From: Lampris incognitus
Taxonomy: Eukaryota > Chordata > Actinopteri > Lampriformes > Lampridae
NCBI RefSeq assembly: GCF_029633865.1
Contig: NC_079214.1
Location: 21,947,950 to 22,011,949 of the forward strand
Length of the DNA: 64,000 nucleotides
Reading direction: 5' to 3'
Part shown: in pieces, positions 44,909-60,788 of the stretch
Numbering within the stretch: position 1 is the first letter of the stretch
Layout: each line of letters begins with the position of its first letter
Position numbers and translations under genes: made by a program
The notes under the pieces: generated by a model
Told to the model about the DNA's origin: nothing
The model's database searches: none
The model's input: only the letters and a program-made list of their open reading frames with translations

Positions 44909-46954
44909 ATGGAGTTCGCCATGGTGGGCGCGGACGGCGGCTGCAACAGTCACCCACCTTACGGATATGCCCAGGCTCGCGCACGCGAGAGGGAGCGCGG
45001 GAGGGAGCGACAAGCCGCGCAGACGCGAGCAGCCGCGGCCGCCGAGGCGGTGGAGGGCGGGGCGTCGGCCGCGACGAGCGCCCATCTCCTTAGCAACCAC
45101 CAGCAGCATCAGTGTCGCGCCGCCTCCGCGTCCAACGCCAGCAGCAGTAGTGGCGGCGGTAGCGGCGGCGGCGTTGCGTCGCGTCCCTCCTGCTCCTCCT
45201 CCTCCGCCGCCGCCTCCTCCTCCTCCTCCTCGCAACCGCCACAGCAGAACCAGCACGACACCGAGCAGCGAGTTCTCAGAGGGCGGAAAAAGCAACGCGG
45301 CGTCGGACGCTGGAGACGGAGCCGGCCGACTCTCGGCGGGGACCTGCGCCACTCGGAGTTGGCGCTGCTTGGATCCGAGGAAGATATCATGATAGAGGAA
45401 GAGGAGGCTGAGGGCGCCGAGGAGGAGGAGGAGGAGGGCGACGACGACGACGGGGGAAGCAAGAGATCGACTTTTCTGTGTAACATGGATGATGAGGAAG
45501 AGAGTGTCTCACTCACAGACAGACGTCCCCAGTCGGGGTATGACAATGTTTACAGTGAGTATGGGTGCTGCGAAAGAGTTGTCATCAACGTGTCCGGTCT
45601 GAAGTTTGAGACTCAGCTGAAGACTTTAACCCAGTTCCCGGACACTCTCTTGGGAGACCCCGACAAACGAATCAGGTACTTCGACCCGCTAAGGAACGAA
45701 TATTTTTTTGACAGGAACCGACCAAGCTTCGACGCCATTCTTTATTATTATCAGTCCGGGGGGCGCTTGAAAAGACCCGTCAACGTACCCTTTGACATAT
45801 TCTCCGAAGAGGTAAAGTTCTATGAACTTGGGGAGGAGGCGATACTGAAGTTTCGGGAAGATGAGGGCTTTGTCAAAGAGGAGGAAAAACCCCTACCGGA
45901 GGACGAGTTCAAACGCCAAATTTGGCTGCTTTTTGAATACCCGGAGAGCTCCAGTCCTGCGAGGGGAATAGCGGTGGTGTCCGTGTTGGTTATAGTCATA
46001 TCCATCGTCATTTTCTGCTTGGAAACGCTGCCAGAGTTCAGGGATGAAAAAGAATACTTACAGCCACGACACAACTCGACCCAACCTGACCATGGATTTA
46101 CCCCTTTCAACGACCCCTTTTTCATTGTGGAAACGGTATGCATCATTTGGTTCTCTTTCGAGATTATAGTGCGCTTCTTCGCAAGTCCGAGCAAAGCTGC
46201 TTTCTTTAAAAACATTATGAACTCAATAGACATTGTATCCATTTTGCCTTATTTCATAACTCTTGGCACAGACCTCGCCCAGCACCAGGGCAACGGGCAG
46301 CAGGCAATGAGCTTTGCGATCCTGAGAATCATCCGCCTCGTCAGGGTCTTTCGCATATTCAAACTGTCGAGGCACTCCAAAGGACTGCAAATCCTCGGCC
46401 ATACCCTCCGCGCCAGCATGAGGGAACTGGCGCTCCTCATATTCTTCCTGGTCATCGGCGTCATTCTGTTCTCAAGCGCGGTGTACTTCGCGGAGGCAGA
46501 CGAGCCCACCTCTCAATTCACGAGCATTCCTGACGCTTTCTGGTGGGCTGTGGTCACCATGACTACGGTGGGATATGGAGACATGAAACCGATAACTGTC
46601 GGCGGGAAGATAGTGGGGTCGCTCTGTGCCATTGCAGGTGTGCTAACCATTGCCCTCCCAGTGCCGGTGATCGTGTCCAACTTCAATTACTTTTACCACC
46701 GAGAGACCGATAATGAAGACCAAGCGCCGGTTGTTGAAAGCATGCCCCCGGGCTGCCCCTATTTCCCGGACTTTCTCAAGAAATTCAAAGGCTCTCCGTC
46801 CGGCTCCTCGCTCGGCGACAAGGCGGAGTATATGGAGATGGAAGAGGGGGTGACGGAGTCGCTCTGTGGGTTAGACAAGAGCCCCAGTAAGGGGAATGGC
46901 ACAGACATTAGCAGGAAAAACAGTAACTCGAAATCGGTTCAGACTGATGTGTGA
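44909..46954 (+). CDS. kcna4: Voltage-gated potassium channel Kv1.4 (Shaker type)
   Basis: Single coding exon, 681 aa (human 653). The start is [12 protein letters not shown], the Kv1.4 N-type inactivation ball with Cys12. A basic stretch, a Ser/Ala-rich linker and an acidic tract (about 163-183) follow. The T1 tetramerisation domain spans 221-317. Membrane segments: S1 353-374, S2 404-425, S3 435-454, S4 470-492 (regular Arg/Lys at every third position), S5 506-529, S6 568-596 with PVP at 584-586. The selectivity filter is TVGYGD (553-558). Asn389 (HNST) in the S1-S2 loop is a glycosylation site. The C-terminus TDV is a PDZ ligand. Kv1.4 forms rapidly inactivating A-type K+ channels in neuronal and cardiac plasma membrane. 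No frameshift or missing key residue. A TTG at 44900 is in frame but not a plausible start. Confidence 0.98.
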   Translation: MEFAMVGADGGCNSHPPYGYAQARARERERGRERQAAQTRAAAAAEAVEGGASAATSAHLLSNHQQHQCRAASASNASSSSGGGSGGGVASRPSCSSSSAAASSSSSSQPPQQNQHDTEQRVLRGRKKQRGVGRWRRSRPTLGGDLRHSELALLGSEEDIMIEEEEAEGAEEEEEEGDDDDGGSKRSTFLCNMDDEEESVSLTDRRPQSGYDNVYSEYGCCERVVINVSGLKFETQLKTLTQFPDTLLGDPDKRIRYFDPLRNEYFFDRNRPSFDAILYYYQSGGRLKRPVNVPFDIFSEEVKFYELGEEAILKFREDEGFVKEEEKPLPEDEFKRQIWLLFEYPESSSPARGIAVVSVLVIVISIVIFCLETLPEFRDEKEYLQPRHNSTQPDHGFTPFNDPFFIVETVCIIWFSFEIIVRFFASPSKAAFFKNIMNSIDIVSILPYFITLGTDLAQHQGNGQQAMSFAILRIIRLVRVFRIFKLSRHSKGLQILGHTLRASMRELALLIFFLVIGVILFSSAVYFAEADEPTSQFTSIPDAFWWAVVTMTTVGYGDMKPITVGGKIVGSLCAIAGVLTIALPVPVIVSNFNYFYHRETDNEDQAPVVESMPPGCPYFPDFLKKFKGSPSGSSLGDKAEYMEMEEGVTESLCGLDKSPSKGNGTDISRKNSNSKSVQTDV

Positions 46955-49900
46955 TCATAGAGATGAGTTTTTATCGACAACAGTACGCCCTAACAATATG
47001 CCCAACAGCAGGTGGCCAGTCTAACACAAACATTACGCACACGTCAGATCGCGCGCGCTGCGCCCGCCCGTCCACGCGCGCGCGCGCGCCCGCCCACACA
47101 ACACGGAATATAGTAATTGGTGGCGAGTTAAATTGTAAAACTCCTATTCCTGGTTGAATTTAAGGAGAGAAATCCCCCATATCAGCCAAACGACACTTAC
47201 TCCCAATGTTTGCCTGATGGGTTGATCAATTTGATTGGCCCATGCAGGCCTCAAAATCCAACATGAAATCGAAAATACAGAGAGGACAGGCTAATGCATT
47301 CGCACTTTATGAGTTTCATTTGTCAATAATAGAAAGAAAGGATGATCGTTTTGCTGTTATGCAATAAAGTCAAATTTGTTTGCACTAATGTAAAATTTGC
47401 TCGGGTCTGGCAGACTTGGACGATTTATCGTGAGAGACAGATACTGTAGGCCATGGAAATGGCAATGATTTAGTCATGGCAACATGACTCCTACCACTTA
47501 GCTTAAAATGTTAATTTATGGTCGTTTTCAAAGGCAGTCAGTGAGAGCCTAGTATTAACGTGCTGTCAATTAAAAATGGGCTCGAGGAAATGTATAAAAG
47601 ATTAGATTATTTTCCAACATCCACACACTACACGATTAAACTAGTGTTCACTAGGTCAGCAAGTAAACCAAGTCTACAAGTAATTCTATTACTGACACGA
47701 CATTATCTACCACAACAGGCCAAATGATGCCTTGTGTTGACCAACCATGAAAGCTAAACACAGGAATCATGCCAGTTACATTGGTTTGAGAAATGACTTG
47801 CCATGCCAGTTTCCATGGACAGACGTCGGGCGAAAACGGTTTCCCCCAAAATAATTTAACCATCACCTCAAAATGACAATATCCCTTTATTATATGGACG
47901 CCGATGGAAAGCAAAATGACTGTCATGGACGCTCCTTGGGGGTTTGCAAACAACTTTTACTTTTCATGTCCACTGTTCTTGGTGCACAAAATTCCTCTAA
48001 CGAGAGGACTTTGATGATCTCCGAGGTCTCCGAGGATCTTCAGGATGCGAATGTCTTCCAAGGTATGTGCTACATACGTGCCACTTAGAATAAACTCCTC
48101 TGAGATTGTGCTGAGGGGGCTAGGAGGTGTTTTACGCTGTCGAAAACGGTAGCTGAAATATTAAATGTGTCTGCAAGACATTAAAAATGACTTGCAGGCT
48201 ATGATATATTTCTATAAGGTTCATATGCATACTCTTCAATCTGTATTCCCATTCCTGTTGTAGGCCTTGTGAAGCAGAGGATAGTGCTTGAATACACTTG
48301 CGTAAAATGGATTTACGTTGGTGCATTGCATGGCACATATTCCCATGTGATCATTATGAGAGTATTTCCAGGATGCGTTCAAAAGGACTATCTAAATCAT
48401 ACATGCTGGTAAGAAAATATAAAAGCCATAACAATATTGCAAATTCACTCTTGATTACAAGTCATTATCATTCGTTGAGCTCACCATGTGCAGAATAAGT
48501 TTCAAAGCTTTTGGGAAGTTTTTCCATTGAGGATGTTGTGGCTCATCAATATTCTACCTCAGCATCTCGCAAATGTGTGCTATTCACAAAGCCAGGTTCA
48601 TCGGCAGCAGCTCTTAGGTATGAGCTTTGAAAAATAACGTTGCTATACTGTCATTTCCCATTGTTCTTGAAGCTGTTATGAATGGCATTTGGCATTGTTT
48701 TCTAGGCCAGACTAGGCTGTATTCACATCATAAAATATTCTGTTTTGATTTAGGGTTGCCATGTTGTTTCAGTTTTTTTTTTCTGTTCAGTCATATTATT
48801 GCCAGTTTGCTAACCCTGCACAGCACATGCATCATTTCTATTTCCTGTTAATGGAAGCCTGCAGTAACTTACTAACATTTCAGTGCATTCATCAGCCTAA
48901 ACAATTGTCATATATAGCTTTGAATATGGAGAATGAAACAAGATCACATCTTAAAGCTACTGTAGAGATGTTGTCTCCATAGGATGCTTTCACTGTTTTA
49001 GAGTATGAAAAAGCCGTGGCTGACCAAAGTAAGAAACTTCAAACCTAAGCACAATAGAAACGTAAGTTATCATCTCATCTTGTTAAGTTCAAATGTCATT
49101 AATTTCTATTTGCATCATTAAAATGGATCATGGGGTATTGTGTGCACATAAACTTATACATGACACATTTTGACCACATTATAACTGTCTCTGCACAGGA
49201 TGTTGCAAGACTTGTCACAAGGTAACTGTGGGTATCTGCAGCTATACTGTAGTGATTCTATCTATGGGCATCTGTATCCATACTGTAGTTATTCAACACC
49301 CTCCTCCCATCTCCCAATACATTTCACTGTGTTACCTCTACATCAGCACACAATCATTTGTTGCACTGTGTTTACGCACTTGCAGGAACTATTCATAAGG
49401 ATGGCAGCACAACACCTGCACACACACGCACACACACCTACCCCGCAGCAAATGTCTAGCTCACAGCCAGCTTCTCATGACACCTGGATGCCAGCTTCTC
49501 TTGATACACCTAGCACTTACATAATGTGGCTTATGGCAAGAGCCATGACTCATAATGTTACTTGAGCAAGTGTGTTGGTCAGGTATCTAGGACCATGAAA
49601 ACAGCCCGTGTCATGCCTGTCCCGTGTCTTTGCTATTGAATGGTGTTGAATAGTTTTCACCGTTAACAGGATCCCATTGTAATGTGCATGACGAGTCTTT
49701 GTAGTACAGATTTAGACCATATGGTCAGGCCATGTGACAAAGTGATGGTTATTTTTAGGTATTTCTCAGAAGGTATTTCATGCTCGTCAAAGGACATAGA
49801 GGGGAGATGGAGAGAAAACGCTTTAACATCCATATAGTGTAGTGCACATAGTATCAAAATAGCACAGAGGAAATAAAGAGCTGAGCTCAAAGGTGATTGT

Positions 49901-50560
49901 TTGAGATGGTAATAATGAGACAATCAGAGTCAGAATCAAGACAGTGATAGACACCAAGGCATGGAACAATTGTGTTAACACAGTTTTACCTTTCAACAAA
50001 TGCATATTTCAATGGACATTGGCCATTGCAAAGTAAAGAATTTAAAAGCTGATGAAACCACATGGCTATTTTCAGCACAATGTAAAATCTCTACGAAGCT
50101 ATTTGCAGTTTATAGTCCACTAAATTGCCAAATCCATTACAATTCAAGTCTACAGCTCTGCTCAGAGTCCCATCCTCTTCATTTCTGACACCTCATCCTG
50201 CAGCTATCAAATGCATCAGAGAGGGACAATGTGCTGCACCAGTTGAGAGCTCTCTGCACCATGTGAGCCTAACCTATAACAGTATGTGGCTGCATTTTTA
50301 TCAGTATTGCTGATACCACTTCATGTGCTAAAGGATTGTTTTAGTGGTTTGAAAGAGAGTAGGTCTTCTGGTGTAAAACATGAGCATCCCCTCCTGGCCT
50401 CATTGACGAACCCATTCAAAAGAAGAATGTATGGATTCTGCAAATCAGATCCTCAGCTTGTGGTGTCAATTAAAAGGAACCTTTGCATTGTTTCTACACC
50501 CTCACTTTTGGCTTGATTTTTCCACTTTGGCATTTTCAAACAATTTTTTGACATTGAGAA
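46955..50560. other. kcna4 3' flank and intergenic DNA
   Basis: Begins with a CG-dinucleotide-rich stretch (47050-47095). No gene or clear repeat found over 3.6 kb; parts may be 3'UTR. Confidence 0.45.
47363..47368 (+). terminator. Possible kcna4 polyadenylation signal
   Basis: AATAAA about 410 bases after the stop codon; Kv1 3'UTRs are often longer, so a distal site is possible. Confidence 0.35.
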
Positions 50561-50577
50561 AACAACATATGTATTTA

Positions 50578-50740
50578 TTTTTGGCCTTTTTGTCTTTATT
50601 GGATAGAGGATAGTGAAGTGGCGGACAGGAAATGGGAGAGAGATGGGTACGACATGCAACAAAGGTCACTGGCTGGAATTGAACCAGGGATTTTGCTGTT
50701 ATGTGGCATGCACCGTAACCATTTGACTACCAAGGCACCA
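50578..50740 (-). mobile_element. tRNA-derived SINE, same type as 6136-6323
   Basis: On the minus strand: TGCCTTGGTAGTCAAATGG (A box), GGTTCAATTCC (B box), then CATGTCGTACCCATCTCTC. Flanking CAACATATGTATTTATTTT and CAACATGTTTATTTTT are a likely imperfect target duplication. Confidence 0.8.
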
Positions 50741-50759
50741 ACATGTTTATTTTTACCTA

Positions 50760-52436
50760 CTGGGCTTCTCAACCTGCAAACCTTCATAAACCACTACATA
50801 TTCTTGTTGTATCACATATGAATAGGTGCATTTTAGAGACGCTTACATGTCATTGACATGGTTGTAAAATTGACACTGTTGGAAAAATTTATACTGTGAC
50901 ATGTCTGGTGCAGCTGAGTATAACAGTCAGAAGAGAAAAGATTAAAAACGTGGTCATTAAAAGTATAAGATTTTGAAAATGTACATTATTTTTAGTTCAA
51001 AGTTATGTTGCTGCCATTTCATGAGAGCAGTGAGAAGTTGGGCTTTTACAGTGATCTTATAGCTAGCTAAATTGTTAGCATTGTGCTTAATGCCTGCTAG
51101 CTGAATCGCTAGCAGGCATCATTAGGCATGATGCAAAACGCTAAGGGCACATTCACGCTACTCTGCAGCATGCCTTACTGTAAAGATAATGGAGGGCAGC
51201 TGCAAGGCTGATGGACAGAGGCATCTTGGGGAAGATCTATACGTGCCTTCTTGTTTGGCAGTGCTGAAGATGCTTCAAAGTTGAAACAGGTTCAACTTTT
51301 TTAGCAGCCCACCCAATGTGGCCTTTTTGGACTAGTTGGGATTTCATTCTGTGTAGCCCGTCGAACATTTACAAGAGGAAAGGCGGACAAATAGGGATAA
51401 AAAAAAAAGCTGGTGGTAATTGTTTGTAAATTCCTAGAAACTGATGATAAAATGCCAGTATGGGAGCAGTTTGGCTGTGCTGTGAGAGTTTTGGGTTAAG
51501 TGTTTGAGCGTTGCATCGTTAAGTATTCTTGGCTTTTAGCAGCAGTAGATTTTCCAGTAAAATTGGCAGTTGCCTCAATTTCCATCTTGAAACCTCCACT
51601 TTATCAAGTGACACACTGTTCCACGGCTGTGTTACAAATGGCATAATATTTTATGGCAACTTTACATCGCCCCAAATCAGGGGTCATAAATACTTAGTAC
51701 ATTACTTTAATTCAGGTGTTATGAATATGTCAGGGGTTATGTAAAGTGTAACCTCAATTGTATTATTTGTATTTGTTGACATCACCAATGATATTCAACA
51801 ATGCAGCCGAAATTTTAAAGCACTTTACAAAATGCTTGTTTGCCTTTCACATGTCATTTCCAGTGGAAAATATTAGATTTGTTCAGTGGTTTAAAAGCTG
51901 ACCACAGAAAGACAGCTTCTATGAATGGCTGTTCTGTGGTTTTTGATGAAATATGCTTAGCACTTGTCCCATCCCGATTTACACAAAAACGCTGTGTTCT
52001 CAAACCCCTCTGACAAGAGGAGAGTTATTAATGTTGGGATTGTTGCTCGATGTAAGTTTAAACCACCTTGTGGTTTCCATTTAGTGGTTATATAATGTAC
52101 CTTGAAAAATAGCAACCTGATACTATGGGCCTCCGTGCTGTATCGTCTCAGCTGATCTTTCCAATGGATGGAATCAATCTGACAGTGTCGTGGGCTTTAT
52201 TATGTTACTTCATTCTAGACGTGTAGTGTTGCTGATCACACATATGGCTTCGTGTTGGGTTTCCTCTATCGCATGCAGCAGAGTGAGCTGCTGCTGTTGC
52301 ATGACTTTACATTAAAGTGAGCCGCTGTTGTACCCGATGACATTGGAGATCACTACAGGTTGTTAAAATGAGAAAATATGAAATAAGAAATGATTTTTTT
52401 CTCTTAAAATAATAAGAATAGAATTAGTCCCCTCCC
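50760..52436. other. Intergenic, nothing definite
   Basis: It includes a small palindrome around GCTAGC at about 51095-51115. No gene recognised. Confidence 0.45.
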
Positions 52437-52878
52437 CCTCTTTTTTTTATTATTATCCCCAATTGTACAATTATATCTGGCCAATTTCCCAACTCTTCCA
52501 AGCCATCCCAGTCACCGCTCCACCCCCTCTGCCGACCCGGGGAGGGCTGCAGACTACCACATGCCTCCACTGATACATCTGGAGTCGCCAGCCACTTCTT
52601 TTCCCCTGACAGTGAGGAGTTTCACCCGGGGGACGTAGCGTGTGGGAGGATTGCGCTATTCCCCCCAGTTCCCCCTCCCCCCCAAACAAGCGCCCCGACT
52701 GACCAGAGGAGGCGCTAGTGCAGCGACCAGGACACATACCCGCATCTGCCCCCCCCAGACACGGTCAGTTGTGTCTGTAGGAACGCCCAACCAAGCCGGA
52801 GGTAACACGGGGATTCGAACCGGCGATCCCCATGTTGGTAGGCAACAGAATAGACCACCATGCCACCCGGACGCCCGA
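52437..52878 (-). mobile_element. tRNA-derived SINE (400-bp type), second copy
   Basis: On the minus strand: GGCGTCCGGGTGGCATGGTG, then GGTTCGAATCCCCGTG (good B box), the body block CACTAGCGCCTCCTCTGG, and the end near CAATTGGGG. It is better preserved than the copy at 35322-35724. Confidence 0.9.
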
Positions 52879-55036
<2,158 letters not shown>

Positions 55037-55104
55037 CTGCTTTGGAGTGACTGAATGTGTTTATGTGGAGTGACTAATGCTTGCTCTAAAGGGCCTGGAG
55101 TGTA

Positions 55105-55191
55105 TACACACACACACACACACACACACAGATACACATGTATATACATATTATGTATATATGTATGTGTGTGTGTGTGTGTGTGTGTGTG
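55105..55191. repeat. (AC)n ... (GT)n inverted microsatellite pair
   Basis: An AC run at 55105-55130 and a GT run at 55165-55191 flank an AT-rich centre, so the strand can fold back on itself. Confidence 0.85.
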
Positions 55192-55638
55192 AGAACAGGC
55201 TATATACACAACAAATTAGCTTGCCGGGGCTTTGCTCGCTGGCATGACGATGAGTCAAACTCATGAAATACAAAGACCGAGATCCCCCGCACACTTCATC
55301 CAGCTCCATAGAAACGGCTTGATTCGTAATTGTGCATAGAGTAGCAGCATCCAGCAATGTAATGGTGTTATTTATTGGACATGTAAGGATATTCTCGCTG
55401 TTCTGATTTGTTCATGTGATAAAATGTATTTTCAGGTCAATGGCTCTGCACAATCTTGAGCATCATTGGTTCTGGGGTGTGCTATGGCGTTGTTTTAGGT
55501 TGGAGATGAGACTGATGGCGTGAAGTAGAAAAGCTTTAAGGAGCTGTTATAGCCTCTGCTGTTGCAATATTCTGAGCTGCTTTTGGGAGCATTCAATATC
55601 TATTGTTTCACTATTTCATATTGAACCGTACTACAGTG
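55192..55638. other. Intergenic, nothing recognised
   Basis: No repeat or gene seen. Confidence 0.45.
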
Positions 55639-55839
55639 CAGCGGTGCTCAGTCATGTGCCATGGACAGCCATGCGTATGTGGGTTTTCAACCCAAGCCAA
55701 CGCAACCCTACACCAGCTGGTGAGTACTCCCCTGTCTGAAGGAAGTTTAGCTAAATAGTGAACTCCGATGGTGTTAGGTTGGCATGAAAGCCTGCATACA
55801 ATCATGTACTCAAAGGTACATGATTGAGTACCAGTTCTG
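55639..55839. mobile_element. MITE related to 5100-5304
   Basis: 201 bases with ends CAGCGGTGCTCAGTCATG and the partial complement TGATTGAGTACCAGTTCTG. The left end shares CATGTGCCATGGA..AGCC with the MITE in intron 1. Confidence 0.6.
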
Positions 55840-56440
55840 TGGAGGCTATGACATCTTTTGGGACATCTTTTTTGCTAGTTGTGAGACACCAAAATAGCAA
55901 ATGGATGGTTGTAAATGGATGATCGCCGAGCATGGAGTGTCCTTTGGGGATCTGCTCATTAGACGTTATTATTCCTGGTTCAAGGGACAGTATGCCTGCC
56001 CATCATCAGTACTCCCTGCTCTTTCCGCTTTAGGACACCAGAGTTGTTTCATAGCAAAGTTCCTTCATTCCCAGTTGCAACAAACACTGATTTAGAAAAT
56101 AAAATCCAAAGGATGCCATCTAACCAAATTCCCCAGAGGAGAAGAATGAGAATGACATGAGAATGATTTTGCTGTAGTAAATGATGAAACTTTGCAGTTT
56201 CCAACAATGGCAAGAGGTCTCCTGTCATTCTTTACTTGTATTCAGTATCAGAAATGTGGTTTATTGACATGCTGTTCACACTGACTGTATTATAGTTTTA
56301 TTTATATATGTCTAACATGTTCCTAAAACCTCCTTAAGATCCATATTTTTACAAAAGGGTTCGATTGAGTAATTACAGGACTGATCATTAAGCACCATTC
56401 TTTCATCCTCTAAATTTTTTGTCCATTCATAGAACTATAT
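55840..56440. other. Intergenic, nothing recognised
   Basis: No repeat or gene seen. Confidence 0.45.
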
Positions 56441-56571
56441 GTAGCAAATTCAGGGGCAGCTGGGAAGCGAACCCGGGTCACCCGTGGTGCAGGAAACCCA
56501 GGTTCGCTTCCCGGCTGCCCCTGAATTCGCTACATTGGGTTCGCTTCCCGGCTGCCCCTGAATTCACTACA
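56441..56571. repeat. Perfect-stem palindrome with extra copy
   Basis: The arm GTAGCAAATTCAGGGGCAGC..GAACCC (56441-56477) is inverted at about 56498-56534, and the right arm is then repeated directly at about 56537-56571. Each arm contains GGTTCGCTTCC, a B-box-like sequence. Confidence 0.85.
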
Positions 56572-58605
<2,034 letters not shown>

Positions 58606-58607
58606 CA

Positions 58608-58681
<74 letters not shown>

Positions 58682-58709
58682 CACGCACGCACACACACAC
58701 ACAGGCACG

Positions 58710-58766
<57 letters not shown>
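58606..58766. repeat. (CA)n microsatellite with GCACGCAC interruptions
   Basis: CA repeat over 160 bases, interrupted twice by AGGCACGCACG. Confidence 0.97.
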
Positions 58767-58769
<3 letters not shown>

Positions 58770-59183
58770 TGCCCTGACCCGGCTGGAAAATTCCATTTCA
58801 TTTTTACAATTAACCAGCGGCTTATTGGGGTTTTTTTTCTTTCATTGAGTATGCCATAAATCTGCTGTAGTGTATATAGCTGAGAGACAAAGGAAATGCC
58901 TCAAATTTAAACTTTGAACTTTGGCTCAAATTTAAAATGCAGACCCGGAGCAGCTGAATACAGCCTGCTGAGTTGTAGTTTTACTGTACAGGAGAAGAAA
59001 CTCTGTAAATGCTGATTCCACAACATGTATTTGTTATCATTCAGCGTGTCTGTAAAGGTTGTACTTCAGTTGGACAACTTCATAATTCCATGATAACAAT
59101 ATTCCCCAGTTTAATGTCGAGCTCCAGTTTCACATCTTTTTGATTGATTATTTGGTTAGTTAGTCGAGGTTGGAGGATCTTAC
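58767..59183. other. Flank of gypsy 2, nothing recognised
   Basis: No repeat or gene seen. Confidence 0.5.
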
Positions 59184-59390
59184 TGTGATGTTCAGTATTA
59201 GGGGAATACACCTTTAAGGACACAGGGAGTTATGGGATAGTAAACAGAGCAGCTACGGGAGCGGGAAGGTAGACGAGGGTCAGTCGGATTATGTGCACGT
59301 TATGCATGGAGCGAAATAAACATGCCGAAGTTCCACGGCTAATTCAGAAACGGTGTTATCATCTGTGAGAGTGAAAAGTAGGTCATTACA
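59184..59390 (+). repeat. 5' LTR of gypsy 2 (207 bp)
   Basis: Starts TGTGATGTTCAG and ends GGTCATTACA (TG..CA). It contains AATAAACATGCC at about 59315. Confidence 0.85.
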
Positions 59391-59551
59391 GTGGCGTAGA
59401 GGACTTTGTGGATTGACGGAACCTGCACTGCGGAATTGAATTATGAACTCTAATCAGCAGTAACAAAAGGGTAGTAACGTTCAGCTAACTGCATTAGCTG
59501 AGCTAGCTAGCACGAATCAACAAGTTCATCCAAGTCATCCGCCATCTCATC

Positions 59552-60520
59552 ATGGCAAAGTTTTTCTCGTCGAGCGACGCGTTCCCGGCGTTTCATATCC
59601 AAGGAGGTGCCCCAGGGACGTTGGGATCTAATGGGAGAAATGGACGGCTCGATTCGAAAATTTCTTGTTGGCCGTGGACATCAAAGACAACACTGGTGAA
59701 ACCGGTTATTTTTTTGCCCGGTGCGGGATTCGATACGGGGTGTATTGCGCCACAATGCGACATCACTAACCGCTCGACTAAAGGGTCAGACTCGTTAGCT
59801 AGCGACTAATGTGTGTTATTAGTAGTTTACACTAGGAAACGTGCCATGCTACTTCATTATGCGGGCGAACAGGTATATGACATTTTTGTGACGCTGCCTG
59901 ATAAGGGAGACGCTAAAGACTTTGATAAAGCCGTTAAGGTACTTGAGACTTATTTTTCACCAAAGAGGAATGTGGATTTTGAGGTGTACAAGTTTAGGCA
60001 ATCTATACAGTCTGGAAATGAAACCGTTGGGGAATACTATGTCCGCTTATGCACACTTGCAGTATCCTGTGAGTTCTCTGATGTTGACGCAGAAATAAGA
60101 CGCCACATTGTGCAAACCTGCGTATCGCACAAGCTTAGGAGAAAAGCTCTCACTGATCCCACGGTGAATCTGACAAAACTCCTGGAACTAGCCAGGCTGG
60201 AAGAAGCGTCTGAACAGCAAGCGCGTGAAATGGAGAAACGATCAGACACCGTTTCGGATGGTATTTTGGCTCTGCGCCACCGAGAGCGCAGGAATCAGCG
60301 GGCTAGGCAACCTGCTCATTCTGCCCGGCAGCCTGCGCATACGGCCCCAGGCGCGCACGGACGTGAGTACTTCAACTGCGGTGGCTCATTCCCTCATCAA
60401 GGTGACTGCCCAGCACGTGGGCTTGCATGTCGCAATTGGCAAACAAAATCATTTCTCAAAAATGTGCCGGTCGCGCCCAAAACAAAGTATGAACTATGTA
60501 CAATGTCAACAGTCAGATGA
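59552..60520 (+). pseudogene. gypsy 2 gag, disrupted
   Basis: ATG at 59552 opens MAKFFSSSDAFPAFHIQG. A one-base shift near 59625-59635 moves the gag reading into another frame, and a 134-base tRNA-like sequence at 59695-59828 splits it again. The frame from 59843 then runs through capsid-like sequence (VYDIFVTLPD, SGNETVGEYYVRL) to a zinc-knuckle region (FNCGGSFPHQGDCPARG) that is damaged: a first Cys is lost and a frameshift cuts the second knuckle. It is not expected to make a working capsid. Confidence 0.8.
59690..59833 (-). mobile_element. tRNA-like insertion in gypsy 2 gag
   Basis: Direct repeats ACACT (59690-59694 and 59829-59833) flank a 134-base insert. On the minus strand it contains TAGTCGAGCGGTTAGTG (A box) and ATCGAATCCCGCACCGGGC (B box and acceptor-like end). 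Short SINE or tRNA pseudogene. Confidence 0.7.
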
Positions 60521-60524
60521 CACC

Positions 60525-60767
60525 TCAAAATCAAATGCCCACTCACCACGTCCCAATGAAGACAGCACAGACCACTCCCCCAGATATCTTTTTACACTGA
60601 AAGACCCAGCTATCACAGCGCCAAAACAGACCATTCAGATAAATGGGTCGCCTCTCGAAGTGCTGGTAGATACAGGAGCCTCAGTCAATGTAATGGACTA
60701 TTGCACATTTCAATCACTCCCAGCCCGCCCAGTACTGCAGAACACATCAGTCCAGATTTTTGCTTAG
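60525..60767 (+). pseudogene. gypsy 2 protease segment
   Basis: Within the frame 60225-60767. An aspartic protease active site LVDTGASVNVMD lies at about 60662-60697. The frame ends at TAG 60765, after which pol continues in a different frame. Confidence 0.8.
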
Positions 60768-60788
60768 GGCCCCCGCACGCCTCTGCCA

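Noticed and set aside
44302-45093. Long Pro/Ser/His-rich and antisense Gly/Val-rich frames upstream of kcna4
   Set aside because: Products of the CAC-rich minisatellite and biased GC content; they overlap the kcna4 start in other frames.
45109-46509. Antisense open frames within kcna4
   Set aside because: Shadows of the strongly coding Kv1.4 frame.
47873-48088. Possible exon ending at CAAG|GTATGT (about 48062)
   Set aside because: Donor-like signal only; no acceptor, protein similarity or partner exon seen.
49200-49565. 121-residue open frame
   Set aside because: Low-complexity, no recognisable domain, no splice or promoter context.
59813-59842. GTG start for gypsy 2 gag
   Set aside because: It lies in the tRNA-like insertion and target duplication; the gag sequence begins upstream at 59552 and resumes after 59833.
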